64,000 bases of DNA from Candidatus Eiseniibacteriota bacterium (GTDB lineage: Bacteria; Eisenbacteria; RBG-16-71-46; CAIMUX01; WJJG01), in contig JAGMBO010000031.1 of the NCBI GenBank assembly GCA_023129715.1, positions 1 through 64,000 on the forward strand, written 5' to 3'. The notes beneath the pieces are model-generated. The model searched no databases. It was not told the origin of the DNA and saw only the letters and a list, made by a program, of their open reading frames with translations. A program made the position numbers and the translations under genes. This document shows positions 28,360 through 38,444 of this stretch, piece by piece (position 1 is the first letter of the stretch; each line of letters opens with the position of its first letter).

Positions 28360-29441
28360 GCGGGCCGGGACGATCCGCTCGGGATGAGCGGCGGTGGCGC
28401 GGGGCGTGCCGGCAGCGACCTGGGGCGCGCCGGCGACGACCCGTGGCCTGGCTGACCCGTTGCGGTATTCGTCTGGTGCTGCTGGGCTGCGTGGTCATGG
28501 CGGGTGCGACGTCGCTCGTATCGCCTCAGACCACGCAGGCCCAGGCTCGGCGCGAGCAGAGCGACGCCCTCGCTGGCACAGTTCGTTCCTTCGAGGACGT
28601 CCTCGGACACCAGGTGCGCTGGTCCGAGCCCCCATCCCGGATCGTCTCGCTTTCGCCCAGCATCACCGAGATCCTCTTCTCGATCGGATGCGACACGAAC
28701 AGCATCGTCGGGGTGACCCGCTTCTGCACCTATCCACCCCAGGCGGCCGTGATTCCACAAGTCGGCGGTGTCGTCGATCCGAGCCTCGAGGTGGTTCTGG
28801 CCCGGGAACCCGATCTCGTCCTGGCGACACGGGGCAATCCGCTCGAGTTCATGGCGTCGCTCGTCAGCCTCGGCCTGCCGGTCTACGCCTTGGAGACGCG
28901 CGGCGACTTGGGTCAAATCATCGAGACGATCCGCGCCGCCGGATCGGTCAGCGGCCGGGATGATGGCGCTCGTGCCCTCATTCGCCGCCTGCACGAACAC
29001 CGCGATCGCGTCGAGCGGCGCACGGTCGGACTCGACTCGACGCACCGGCCGCGGGTCTATTACGGCGAGCTGGAGGGCGCGCTCTGGACTGCGGGCCCCG
29101 GTTCCTACTTGAACGACTTGATCTGGGGCGCGGGCGGCGCGAACGTTGCCGCGGGCGCTCCGTCGGCCTGGTGCGCGCTTTCACTGGAAGAAATCGTTGC
29201 GCATGATCCGCAAGTCTATCTCGGCAGCTTTTCCGGGGACGACACCTCGGCCAATCGAGCGGCGGAGACGAAGAGGATTCAGGGATTCTTGAATTCACAT
29301 GAAGTTTGGTCGCGGACGAGTTTGGGTCGTGATCCGCGGATCTTCCTGGTTCAGGAAGACCGCCTGATGCGTCCCGGGCCGCGGATCTTCGATGTCTTGG
29401 AGGAGTTTGCTCGGTTTCTGCACCCCGATCAGTGGGAGTAA
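28356..29441 (+). CDS. ABC transporter periplasmic binding protein (BtuF/FecB-type)
   Basis: PSRIVSLSPSITEILFSIG..IVGVTRFC..PQVGGVVDPSLEVVLAREPDLVLA. Confidence 0.85.
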   Translation: MSGPGRSARDERRWRGACRQRPGARRRRPVAWLTRCGIRLVLLGCVVMAGATSLVSPQTTQAQARREQSDALAGTVRSFEDVLGHQVRWSEPPSRIVSLSPSITEILFSIGCDTNSIVGVTRFCTYPPQAAVIPQVGGVVDPSLEVVLAREPDLVLATRGNPLEFMASLVSLGLPVYALETRGDLGQIIETIRAAGSVSGRDDGARALIRRLHEHRDRVERRTVGLDSTHRPRVYYGELEGALWTAGPGSYLNDLIWGAGGANVAAGAPSAWCALSLEEIVAHDPQVYLGSFSGDDTSANRAAETKRIQGFLNSHEVWSRTSLGRDPRIFLVQEDRLMRPGPRIFDVLEEFARFLHPDQWE

Positions 29442-29510
29442 ACGGTCGGGAGAGTTCAACGGCCATGCAAGAAGTCAGAGGTTCCGGGGGATGAACATGG
29501 CGGCGATCCG

Positions 29511-30626
29511 ATGAGTCGAGCGCGCGGTCACAAGTTCTGGTTTCTTCTCCTCGGGCTTGCCCTGCTCTTCTCGGTCTACCTCTCCCTCGGGCTCGGCAGC
29601 GCGGATGTCGGGCTCCCAGAAGCCACCCGCACCTTGCGGCGAGCGGCGGGCGAGTTGCTGTTCGGGGCGCCATCGGGTGACGGCGTGCCATCGGGGGAGA
29701 GTGTGCCATCGGGTGACGGCGTGCCATTCGGGGACAGCGTGTCCCCCGGGGACGGCCCCACCCGCAGCATCGTCCTCGACATCCGCCTGCCGCGGGCAAT
29801 TCTTGCGCTCATCGTCGGCGCCCTGCTCGCGCTCTCCGGCGTCATCATGCAAGCCTTCTTCCGCAATGTGATGGCAGAGCCTTACTTGGTCGGGGTCAGT
29901 TCCGGCGCGGCGCTGGGCGCGGTGTTGGCGATGCTGCTCGGCTGGAGCTTCCGGCTCGGCTGGTTCTCGACGGTTCCCTTGAGCGCCTTCGTTTTCGCCC
30001 TGGGGGTTGTCTTCCTCGTCTACTTGATCAACCGCCGCCGCAGCGGGCTCCATACCGGCGGCCTGCTGCTGAGCGGCATCGCGATCGCTTCGGCGATCTC
30101 GGCGATCGTCGCGCTCCTGCTGATCACCTCCGAACGCGCCGTGCAACAGGTTCTCTTCTGGCTCTTGGGCAGCCTCGCCGCGGCCCGCTGGGAACATGTC
30201 GGTGTCGTGGCTCCCTATGCCGTGGCCGGCCTGGTGATCACCCTGCTTCTCGCCCGGGATCTCGACCTCCTGCTTTGGGGGGATGTGACCGGCGCCGCGT
30301 TGGGCGTCTCCGTCGAGCGCACCCGCACCCTCCTGCTCGCCGCCGCCTCGCTGATGACCGCCGCCGCGGTGGCCGTCGCGGGCGTGATCGGCTTCGTTGG
30401 CCTGATGGTGCCCCACATCGCCCGATTCCTGGTCGGCAGCGGGCACCGCCGCCTGATCCCCGCCGCGATCCTCTTGGGCGGACTGCTGTTGCTTTGGGCC
30501 GATGTCCTGGCGCGCACCCTGCGCGCTCCGGCTGAGCTGCCGCTGGGGGCGATCACCGCGATTGTCGGGGCGCCCTTCCTCATCTACCTTTGCAGTCTCA
30601 GTGGGAGGAAACGGTGGCCATCCTAA
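29511..30626 (+). CDS. FecCD-family ABC transporter permease (BtuC-like)
   Basis: RLPRAILALIVGALLALSGVIMQAFFRN.MAEPYLVGVSSGAALGAV; GFVGLMVPHIARFLVG. Confidence 0.9.
   Translation: MSRARGHKFWFLLLGLALLFSVYLSLGLGSADVGLPEATRTLRRAAGELLFGAPSGDGVPSGESVPSGDGVPFGDSVSPGDGPTRSIVLDIRLPRAILALIVGALLALSGVIMQAFFRNVMAEPYLVGVSSGAALGAVLAMLLGWSFRLGWFSTVPLSAFVFALGVVFLVYLINRRRSGLHTGGLLLSGIAIASAISAIVALLLITSERAVQQVLFWLLGSLAAARWEHVGVVAPYAVAGLVITLLLARDLDLLLWGDVTGAALGVSVERTRTLLLAAASLMTAAAVAVAGVIGFVGLMVPHIARFLVGSGHRRLIPAAILLGGLLLLWADVLARTLRAPAELPLGAITAIVGAPFLIYLCSLSGRKRWPS
29667..29756. repeat. In-frame 18-bp tandem repeat, 5 copies
   Basis: gtgccatcgggtgacggc-like units encoding VPSGDG. Confidence 0.92.
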
Positions 30627-31183
30627 AGATCGCCTTTGTTGGAACGCATGGGGTCGGGAAGACGACCCTCTGCTACGAACTCGCCGCCTGGATGAAGAAG
30701 CGCGAGGCCCGCGTCGACATGGTCCGCGAGGTCGCCCGCCGCTGTCCCCTGCCGATCAACCGCGAGACGACCCTCGATGCCCAATCCTGGATCCTGCACA
30801 GCCAGATCGCGGATGAGATCCATCTGTCCGGCGAGCAGGATGTCGTCATCTGCGACCGCAGCGTGATCGACAACTACGCCTACCTGGTTCACCGCATGCC
30901 GCCGCCGAAGCCGATCGACGACTTGGTGGCGCATTGGATGCGCACTTATACACATCTCTTCAAGGTTCCGATTGTCGACCCGCCTTCATTCGACGGCGTG
31001 CGGGACACGAGCCGCGCGTTTCAGGAAGCGATCGACGAGACCGTTGAGGAGTTGATCAAGCGGTTCGGCGTTGCGGTCCATCGCCTTGAGCCTTCCGAGC
31101 GCGGGCAATGGATCGAGCGCGTCGCCGCCGAGATCGGCGCGCTGCCGATACCTCCGCAGATGGGCCTGTTCGTGCCGGACTAG
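30614..31183 (+). CDS. P-loop ATPase/kinase (NadR/AAA_28-like)
   Basis: IAFVGTHGVGKTTLCYELA, VVICDRSVIDNYAYL; GTG start at 30614 after ggagg; overlaps the end of the permease gene. Confidence 0.75.
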   Translation: MAILKIAFVGTHGVGKTTLCYELAAWMKKREARVDMVREVARRCPLPINRETTLDAQSWILHSQIADEIHLSGEQDVVICDRSVIDNYAYLVHRMPPPKPIDDLVAHWMRTYTHLFKVPIVDPPSFDGVRDTSRAFQEAIDETVEELIKRFGVAVHRLEPSERGQWIERVAAEIGALPIPPQMGLFVPD

Positions 31184-31208
31184 GCGGGCCGTGCCCGCCC
31201 GGCCTGCT

Positions 31209-32822
31209 ATGGGCGGAGTAGCCAGCGCGGATAGGGAGAGATTCTCTGTGAATCCAGCGGACCGAGCGGTGAATCCAGCGGACGCGGCTCGGGAGCATCG
31301 GATCGCCGTGGGACTCTCGCTGGTTTGTTTCTTCACCTACTTGATCTTCCTCATCCGCTATGGAGAGATGTTCTACTGGGGCTCGGACATGGTCGCTAAC
31401 ACCGCGTATGCCGTGACCATGTTCAGAGATGTTCTCACCTCAGGGTGGACGGTGCCTAAGCCCGCCGAGATGCTGTTCTTCGGAATAGTCTATGGAATCA
31501 CCCGCGATCTTTGGTTTGTGCACCTGGTGCTGATCGTGGCCACGGGGCTGACCGTCTGGGGGGGCTGCAGGCTGATTCTGCGGTGTTATGGAACATGGAT
31601 CGGGTGCGTCGCATTCTGCGTCTTCATGATTGGGGTTCCGGGCATGTTTCGCGCAACACTGGTGGGGGGCCCCGGAGTTCTGAACACGCTGTTCCTGTTC
31701 TTGGCGGTCCTTTTCGCGTTTCGCTGGTGGGGGAAGCGAGATCGGATCCTCCTGCTGGTGTTCCTCTCGCTGGCCAACCTGACGCGACCCGATAGCTGGC
31801 CGTGCACGGCTCTGATCATTCTCGCGATTCTGTCACTGAGGTCTCTCGATCGGAAGAGAGTTGCGCTAGAGCGATCCGACTTGTGGTTTCTCGTCCCGAT
31901 GGCCATGCCCCTCACCTGGGCCGCTCTTGGTTGGGGGGTCTTCGGTGATCCCCTCTACAGCATGAACATTGCCAAGGCCTTCGCGGCCGAGGCCTTCAGA
32001 AGCGAGGGTCCGGGGGAAGTGTCGAGATTCGGCCTGGCGGCGAGCTATCTCCCCCGGCTGAAGACGGTCTTGCTCGATCTCTTCTCCATCTCCGGTGGGC
32101 TCTCGGCCAGCGTGATAGTTCTCACGGCGCTCGTCGTGGCCGGGATCAGAACCATGGTGCGCCGCGCGCCGCGCGTCACATTGTTGATCGCCTGTCTCTT
32201 CGCCGGCACCTTGGTGTTCTATCTTGTCTATGCCCTGCGAGGAACCATGTTTCGCGCCGACTACATCTACGCGGTCTTGGTGGGAGTCGTCCTCATCGCA
32301 AGTGTGGGGCTGGGAAGTCTCTGTGACCTGCTCGCCCGCGTGCGCCCGCAAGGGATGCGGCTCCTGATCCAAGCGGGCCTCGCCGCTGGCGTGGTGCTGT
32401 TTCTGACGCTGGGGCCCATCACGGAGAAGACCATCGGGGATACGCTGCCCACGCTCTCTAGACGCGCGGCCGCCTCGCAGCGCGCGCGGCCGGCGATCGA
32501 GAGGATCGTCGAGGATGCGCGGTGGTCCGCGACTGGCCTGCCGCCAATTATCTTGACGACACAGGATATCCCACCCTCCCGGATCGCCTTGAAACTCGGG
32601 ACCGGCAAGGACATCTACTTGATCGAGCGGATCATGTCGAAGCAGGGGCTGGGAGAGTCAGACCTGCTGCCCGTGTTCACCGGGCGCACGGTCTATTTCT
32701 GCGGAGGCGAGCAGCTGCCCGAAAAGATGCGGCAGTTCGTGCAGAAGCTGATCGATGAGGCCAAGGCGGGAGACATCCTCTACCGGCAGGATGATGCTTT
32801 GATTCTCAGGTGTGAGTACTGA
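31209..32822 (+). CDS. Polytopic membrane protein, possibly ArnT/PMT-like glycosyltransferase
   Basis: About 10 TM segments with [19 protein letters not shown] loop; periplasmic C-terminal domain. Confidence 0.55.
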   Translation: MGGVASADRERFSVNPADRAVNPADAAREHRIAVGLSLVCFFTYLIFLIRYGEMFYWGSDMVANTAYAVTMFRDVLTSGWTVPKPAEMLFFGIVYGITRDLWFVHLVLIVATGLTVWGGCRLILRCYGTWIGCVAFCVFMIGVPGMFRATLVGGPGVLNTLFLFLAVLFAFRWWGKRDRILLLVFLSLANLTRPDSWPCTALIILAILSLRSLDRKRVALERSDLWFLVPMAMPLTWAALGWGVFGDPLYSMNIAKAFAAEAFRSEGPGEVSRFGLAASYLPRLKTVLLDLFSISGGLSASVIVLTALVVAGIRTMVRRAPRVTLLIACLFAGTLVFYLVYALRGTMFRADYIYAVLVGVVLIASVGLGSLCDLLARVRPQGMRLLIQAGLAAGVVLFLTLGPITEKTIGDTLPTLSRRAAASQRARPAIERIVEDARWSATGLPPIILTTQDIPPSRIALKLGTGKDIYLIERIMSKQGLGESDLLPVFTGRTVYFCGGEQLPEKMRQFVQKLIDEAKAGDILYRQDDALILRCEY

Positions 32823-32894
32823 TCCATTCCATGACGTCGCGGCCGCGGTCTCCGCCTTGCGCGGACACCGAATCCCTGGATTGCACCGCGGCCC

Positions 32895-34571
32895 TTACCG
32901 CACGAGCTTCTTGTACCGAATGCGATGGGGCTGGCTCGCCTCGGCCCCCAGGCGCCGGCGTCGATCCTCTTCGTACGCCTGGAAGTTGCCCTCGAACCAG
33001 TAGACGCTGCTGTCTCCTTCGAAGGCGAGGATGTGGGTCGCGATGCGGTCGAGGAACCAGCGGTCGTGGGAGATCACCACGGCGCAGCCGGCGAAGTCGA
33101 GTAGGGCCTGCTCCAGCGCCCGCAGGGTATCGACATCGAGATCATTGGTTGGCTCGTCGAGCAGGAGGAGGTTTCCGCCCGAGGTCAGCAGCTTCGCCAG
33201 ATGCACCCGGTTGCGCTCGCCCCCCGAGAGACCCCCCACTCTTTTCTGCTGATCGCCCCCCCTGAACCCGAAGGAGGCGACATAGCGACGAGAGTTGACC
33301 TCCCGCTTGCCCACCATGATCGTGTCTTTGCCGCCGGTGATCTCCTTCCAGATCGTATTCTCGGGATTGAGCGCATCGCGGCTCTGATCGACGTAGGCTG
33401 TTTTCACCGTCTCGCCGACGATCAACTCGCCGGCGTCGGCCGACTCCTGCCCGACGATCATGCGGAACAGGGTCGTCTTGCCGGCGCCGTTGGGACCGAT
33501 GATCCCGACGATCCCGCCGGGGGGAAGGCTGAAGTTCATTCCCTCGAAGAGCAGCCGGTCGCCGTAGCCCTTCGCCGAGTCTTTCGCCCGCACGACGACA
33601 TTGCCCAAACGCGGACCCGGAGGAATCACGATCTCGGCTGTCTCCTGGCGCTTCGCGATATCCTGGTTGAGGAGCTCCTCGTAGGCGACGAGCCGCGCCT
33701 TGCCCTTGGCCTGGCGCGCGCGCGGGCTCATCCGCACCCACTCGAGCTCTCGGGCAAGCGTGCGCTGGCGTCGTGAGTCGGCCTTCTCCTCGTGCCGCAG
33801 GCGTTCTTCCTTCTGCTCGAGCCAAGAGGAGTAGTTTCCCTTCCAGGGGATCCCATGGCCGCGGTCCAACTCCAGGATCCATCCGGCGACGTTGTCCAGG
33901 AAGTAGCGGTCGTGGGTCACGGCCACGATCGTGCCGGGGAACTCCTTGAGATGTTGCTCCAACCAGGCCACCGACTCGGCGTCGAGATGATTGGTCGGTT
34001 CGTCGAGCAGGAGCAGGTCCGGCTGCTGTAGCAGCACGCGGCATAGGGCGACCCGGCGCCGCTCACCACCCGACAGGGTTGAGACATCGGCGTCCCCGGG
34101 CGGGCAGCGGAGCGCATCCATGGCGATCTCGATCCGACGGTCGAGGTTCCAGCCGTCGGCGTGTTCGATCTTTTCCTGGACTTCACCCTGCTCGGCCAGC
34201 AGTGCTTCCATCTGGTCGGGTTCCATCGGCTCGGCGAAGCGCGCGCTGATTTCCTCGAACCGCTGCAGGAGGTCCCGGATCTCGGAGAGCCCTTCCTCGA
34301 TGTTCTCACGGACGTTCTTCTCCGGATCGAGCCGTGGTTCCTGTTCCACGAACCCGATGCAGGTGCCCTTGGCGGGCGCCGCTTCGCCGAGGTGTTCCGT
34401 GTCTATGCCGGCCATGATTCGCAGCAGGCTCGACTTCCCTGCCCCATTCGCTCCGAGGACACCGATCTTGGCGCCCGGGTAGAACGAGAGCCAGATATCG
34501 CGCAGGACGACCTTGTCGGGCGGATGCACCTTGCCGACGCCCTGCATGGTGTAGATGAATTGATGGGCCAT
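32895..34571 (-). CDS. ettA: Energy-dependent translational throttle protein EttA (ABC-F)
   Basis: Two ABC domains ([18 protein letters not shown]), [16 protein letters not shown], linker [20 protein letters not shown]. Confidence 0.95.
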   Translation of the reverse strand: MAHQFIYTMQGVGKVHPPDKVVLRDIWLSFYPGAKIGVLGANGAGKSSLLRIMAGIDTEHLGEAAPAKGTCIGFVEQEPRLDPEKNVRENIEEGLSEIRDLLQRFEEISARFAEPMEPDQMEALLAEQGEVQEKIEHADGWNLDRRIEIAMDALRCPPGDADVSTLSGGERRRVALCRVLLQQPDLLLLDEPTNHLDAESVAWLEQHLKEFPGTIVAVTHDRYFLDNVAGWILELDRGHGIPWKGNYSSWLEQKEERLRHEEKADSRRQRTLARELEWVRMSPRARQAKGKARLVAYEELLNQDIAKRQETAEIVIPPGPRLGNVVVRAKDSAKGYGDRLLFEGMNFSLPPGGIVGIIGPNGAGKTTLFRMIVGQESADAGELIVGETVKTAYVDQSRDALNPENTIWKEITGGKDTIMVGKREVNSRRYVASFGFRGGDQQKRVGGLSGGERNRVHLAKLLTSGGNLLLLDEPTNDLDVDTLRALEQALLDFAGCAVVISHDRWFLDRIATHILAFEGDSSVYWFEGNFQAYEEDRRRRLGAEASQPHRIRYKKLVR

Positions 34572-34641
34572 GGGCGAGTCCTCACTGTTCGAGTTGTTGT
34601 GCGGCGCATTGTAACCGTGTTCGGAAGCCAGGAGCTAGCAG

Positions 34642-34699
34642 CAGAGCGCGCAGCAAGGCCTCCGCTACGTCAGAGCGCGCAGCAACGTCTCCGCCACGT
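34642..34699. repeat. 29-bp tandem duplication (26/29 identity)
   Basis: cagagcgcgcagcaaggcctccgctacgt / cagagcgcgcagcaacgtctccgccacgt. Confidence 0.85.
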
Positions 34700-34852
34700 C
34701 TTGGGTCGTGGATCGAGGATTCGGGATGAATCCGCTCCAACTTACTGACAGACAAGAGGTTGCGGGGAAATCGCTCCGCGCGGAGCACAGTGACGCCCCA
34801 ACAGATCCGCTCCCCCGCCCGATTGACCGAGCCTACTGAGGCGTCGTCCCTG

Positions 34853-35554
34853 CTAGGGAGCGGTGTAGACGAGATAGACCGCGCCCAGAATCACCAGCAG
34901 GCCGCAGGCCTTGCGCAGCCAGGCGGCGCCCGGTGAGCGCTGGTTCCAGTTGAGGTAGCGTTGGACGAGATCAGCGGAGGTCCCGGCGAACACGATCACC
35001 GCGCAGTGTCCGAGGCCATAGAGCAGGAGGAGCCCGGCGCCATAGATCCAGCTCTGGGTGGCGACCTTGAAGGTGACCGCCAGCATCGGCGCCATGTAGG
35101 CGAATGTACAGGGCCCGACACCGATGCCGAAGAGCAGTCCGAGGATGAAGGCGGAGAGGAGACCCTTGCGTTTCGGGCCCGTCAGTCCGGGGCCGGACCA
35201 GGGCATCGGGATCAGCCCGAGGAAGTGCAAGCCGAGAAGGAGAAGGATCAGCGCGATCAGGTAGTTGCCGAAGGGACCGATGTCGCCCGCCATACGTCCC
35301 ATTGCCGCGGTGATCACCCCGATCACCGCAATGGTGACGAGAATTCCCGTGGAGAAGACGGTCGAGATCCAGAATGCCCGGCGGGGTGCCGGGGTCCCCT
35401 GCTCTCCGATAAAGGCGACGATCAGGGGAATGCTGGAGAGGTGGCAGGGGCTGAGCACGATGCTCAAGACCCCCCAGGCAAAGGCGGCCCCGGCAGCGAT
35501 CAGCGCCGATCCCTCGATCGCGGCAGTCAGAAACGCGAAGAGCTGCTCCATCAT
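34853..35554 (-). CDS. CcdA/DsbD-like transmembrane electron transporter
   Basis: LSPCHLSSIPLIVAFIGEQG and GVGPCTFAYMAPML Cys-containing TM motifs. Confidence 0.85.
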   Translation of the reverse strand: MMEQLFAFLTAAIEGSALIAAGAAFAWGVLSIVLSPCHLSSIPLIVAFIGEQGTPAPRRAFWISTVFSTGILVTIAVIGVITAAMGRMAGDIGPFGNYLIALILLLLGLHFLGLIPMPWSGPGLTGPKRKGLLSAFILGLLFGIGVGPCTFAYMAPMLAVTFKVATQSWIYGAGLLLLYGLGHCAVIVFAGTSADLVQRYLNWNQRSPGAAWLRKACGLLVILGAVYLVYTAP

Positions 35555-35591
35555 CAGGCTCCGTTTTCCGGTTGCGTCTCAGATGCCTTTC

Positions 35592-36080
35592 TCAGACATC
35601 TTCGTCTTCACTGTCTACACTCGGTGGCTCATCGCCAACCGGAACGCCAAATGACTCCCACTGTTCGAGAATCGCCTCCTTCGACATGAATCCCTCATGC
35701 CGGAAGAGCTCATTGCCCTCGGCGTCATAGAAGATCTGTGTCGGAATGACACGGATCCCGTAGAGGCTTGCCGCGGTTCGATCCTCGCGGACATCGATGA
35801 CGGTGACTTCGAACCGGGCGCGGTACTCGGTGCCTAGCTCGTCCAGGATCGGGGCCATCATCTTGCATGGCACACAGTACTTGGATCCGAGGTCGACGAG
35901 TCGTGGCAGGGGGGCCGTGAGTACTTCCCCTGAAAGCGGGGGCGTGGTCGCCTCAGGAGACCGATTGGATCCCGAGGCCGGATTGTCGGCTGAACCGCGT
36001 CGGGATTCCTTGAGCACGACCGCAGCAGAGAATGCCACCACGATGATCAGTGCGATAGCGAGACGAAGCGACTTGTTCAT
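35592..36080 (-). CDS. Membrane-anchored thioredoxin
   Basis: DLGSKYCVPCKMMAPILDEL and GIRVIPTQIFYDAEGNELFRHEGF; N-terminal hydrophobic anchor. Confidence 0.85.
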   Translation of the reverse strand: MNKSLRLAIALIIVVAFSAAVVLKESRRGSADNPASGSNRSPEATTPPLSGEVLTAPLPRLVDLGSKYCVPCKMMAPILDELGTEYRARFEVTVIDVREDRTAASLYGIRVIPTQIFYDAEGNELFRHEGFMSKEAILEQWESFGVPVGDEPPSVDSEDEDV

Positions 36081-36120
36081 GATGTCAGGCCTCCCGAGGG
36101 GGAATTGTCCAGCTCGTGTC

Positions 36121-36357
36121 TCAGGCGCCGAGCAACTTGACGATCTCATCGACATCGAGCAGCTTGCCCGTCGACTTGACCTCGCCGTCGACGGCCAGAC
36201 CGGGCGTCATCATGACCCCGAACTCCACGATCTTGTGAATGTCGGTGATCTTCTCGACTTCGGCGGCGATTCCGAGACGATGGACCGCCAGCTGCGCGTT
36301 CTCGGCGAGCTTGGCGCACTTTGGGCAGCCCGTGCCCAGGATCTGGATCTTCTTCAT
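36121..36357 (-). CDS. Small thioredoxin-fold protein (redox-active disulfide protein 2-like)
   Basis: MKKIQILGTGCPKCAKLAENAQ...VMMTPGLAVDGEVKSTGKL. Confidence 0.9.
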   Translation of the reverse strand: MKKIQILGTGCPKCAKLAENAQLAVHRLGIAAEVEKITDIHKIVEFGVMMTPGLAVDGEVKSTGKLLDVDEIVKLLGA

Positions 36358-36424
36358 TGCGTGCCTTCCGGAATGGCATTCCTGATTGCATGCTTCATCT
36401 CATTCCTCCCGGGGTGCCATTGCT

Positions 36425-37723
36425 CTAGAACAATGCCCCGTAGATCAGGCCGCTGACCGTGGCCATCACGACGACCAGGAGAACGAAGACGAGTGTCTTG
36501 CGCGTTCCCATCACACTGCGGATGACGAGCATGTTGGGCAGCGAGAGTGCAGGCCCGGCGAGGAGCAAAGCGAGAGCGGGCCCCTTGCCCATGCCGCTGC
36601 CGATCAGACCTTGCAGAATCGGCACCTCGGTCAGGGTGGCGAAGTACATGAGCGCGCCGGCCACCGAGGCGAACAGATTGGCGCCGAGTGAGTTACCGCC
36701 TACCGCGCCGGCGACCCAGCTCGATGGGATCAGACCCTCGTGCTCGGGGCGGCCCAGCAGAGCGCCGGCGATCAAGACGCCGAAGAGGAGCAGCGGCAGA
36801 ATCTGCTTGGCGAAGATCCAAGAAGACGCCAACCACTCTGCCAGTTCGCCTCCCGCCCGCTGCAGCGCGACCGAGAGCCCGACGACCGCCGCGGCGAAGG
36901 GGATCATCGGTTGTTGAGGAAAGGCTAGACCCAAGACGGCGACGGGCAGGATCAGGAGAGCCGCAGCGGTCAGAGGCAGTCGGAACCAGGTGACCAGGAT
37001 GCCCGCCAGCGTGAGCGCTGCCGCCGAGGTCAGCCACCACTTCAGCGCATGGACCACGTGCCAGAGACCGCTGGCTTCTTCGGGGCGCCCCCAGTTGGCG
37101 AAGACCAACACGGCCACCATGCTTGCGAAGTAAAGCGCGCTTCGTCCGAGGGGATGCCCCCCTTCCGGGTCGGCGATCGCGGCGGCCGCAGTTGCCTTCT
37201 CCTCCTCTTCCTTGCGGAAGATCCCGTGCATCAGCAGCCCGATGACGATGCTGAATACGATCGCGCCGACCGCGCGAGCGACGCCCAATTCGAGCCCAAG
37301 GATGCGCGCGGTCAGGATGATCGCGAGCACATTGATCGCCGGTCCGGCGTAAAGGAATGCGCAGGCGGGCCCAAGACCGGCGCCCATGCGGTAGATCCCG
37401 GCGAAGAGCGGCAGGATCGTGCAGGAGCAGACCGCGAGCACACTGCCTGAGACTGAAGCAACCCCATAGGCGAGAACCTTGTTCGCCCGTACGCCCAGGT
37501 AGCGCATCACGGCACCCTGGCGGACGAAGACGGCGATCGCCCCGGCGATGAAGAATGCCGGAATCAGGCAGAGCAGCACATGCTCGCGGGCGTACCACTT
37601 GACGAGATGAAAGGCTTCCAGGATCGCGCGGTCGAAGCGCACCGCCCCTACCGGAAGGTAGAAGGCGAGCAGGAAGACACCCGTCATCAGCGTGAGGGCT
37701 TTCCACTCTCTGCGCCAGCTCAT
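36425..37723 (-). CDS. Permease (ArsP/DUF318-type)
   Basis: SVLAVCSCTILPLFAGIYRMGAGLGPACAFLYAGPAINVLAI; polytopic; start MSWRREWKAL. Confidence 0.85.
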   Translation of the reverse strand: MSWRREWKALTLMTGVFLLAFYLPVGAVRFDRAILEAFHLVKWYAREHVLLCLIPAFFIAGAIAVFVRQGAVMRYLGVRANKVLAYGVASVSGSVLAVCSCTILPLFAGIYRMGAGLGPACAFLYAGPAINVLAIILTARILGLELGVARAVGAIVFSIVIGLLMHGIFRKEEEEKATAAAAIADPEGGHPLGRSALYFASMVAVLVFANWGRPEEASGLWHVVHALKWWLTSAAALTLAGILVTWFRLPLTAAALLILPVAVLGLAFPQQPMIPFAAAVVGLSVALQRAGGELAEWLASSWIFAKQILPLLLFGVLIAGALLGRPEHEGLIPSSWVAGAVGGNSLGANLFASVAGALMYFATLTEVPILQGLIGSGMGKGPALALLLAGPALSLPNMLVIRSVMGTRKTLVFVLLVVVMATVSGLIYGALF

Positions 37724-37891
37724 GTTCCCTCTTTGACCACACGCGGATCCCGCGATTGTCCCAGCCGGAGGATCGCCGCGCGTTGGTCCCGCGCCCCCGA
37801 GCCTGGCGCCTCTGCACCCCAAGCCCAAGATCGAGGCACCCCTGTTCCGGAGCCGGACGCAGACCCGGACCCACACCCAACCCCAGGTCCT

Positions 37892-38215
37892 CTAGTACCG
37901 TGCGAGTCGCTGATGTTCCTCGGCCGTCGATCGCAGCACCGCCTCGACACAGCCGAAGAAGTTGAGCACGCAGGGGACTCGCAGTGAGTAGTAGACCTGT
38001 GCGCCACGCCGCTCGCTGGTCACGATTCCAGCGGTCTTCAGACGCGAGAGGTGCTTCGAGACGGTCGAGACATCGAGTCCGACCATCTCGGTCAACTCGG
38101 CGACACAGCGCTCTTGACGCGCCAGCTCCTCGATGATCAGCAGGCGCGCCGGATGGGCCATGGCCTTCAGGATGCCGGCCCGGGCGGTGAGAACCGCGTA
38201 GCGATGAGTGTCCAT
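37892..38215 (-). CDS. ArsR/SmtB-family transcriptional regulator
   Basis: LKAMAHPARLLIIEELARQERCVAELTEMVGLDVSTVSKHLSRLKTAGIVTSERRGAQVYYSL. Confidence 0.92.
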   Translation of the reverse strand: MDTHRYAVLTARAGILKAMAHPARLLIIEELARQERCVAELTEMVGLDVSTVSKHLSRLKTAGIVTSERRGAQVYYSLRVPCVLNFFGCVEAVLRSTAEEHQRLARY

Positions 38216-38245
38216 CAGGGGATCCCCCAGAGTTGTTTCCTGTAT

Positions 38246-38278
38246 TGGTATTTTGGCCAAATAGCCAAAGAAAGTCAA
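38246..38278 (-). promoter_or_regulatory. Predicted arsR promoter with operator-like inverted repeat
   Basis: Minus strand TTGACT -35 (plus 38273-38278); TTTGGC-N6-GCCAAA (38252-38269) lies in the spacer; -10-like CAAAAT. Confidence 0.5.
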
Positions 38279-38444
38279 GGAAGAAACTCTCGAGAAGGGT
38301 CAAAGTCTTGAGGACGATCTCGGAGGAGTTCTCCTAACTGAACGGCATGGCAATAAGTTGCACCTCCGCTCAAAGTGGCCGCCTGGAGCGTAAAGTCTAC
38401 AGAACCTAGGGACATTGTGGTAATTCAGGGCGTACGATGCACTG

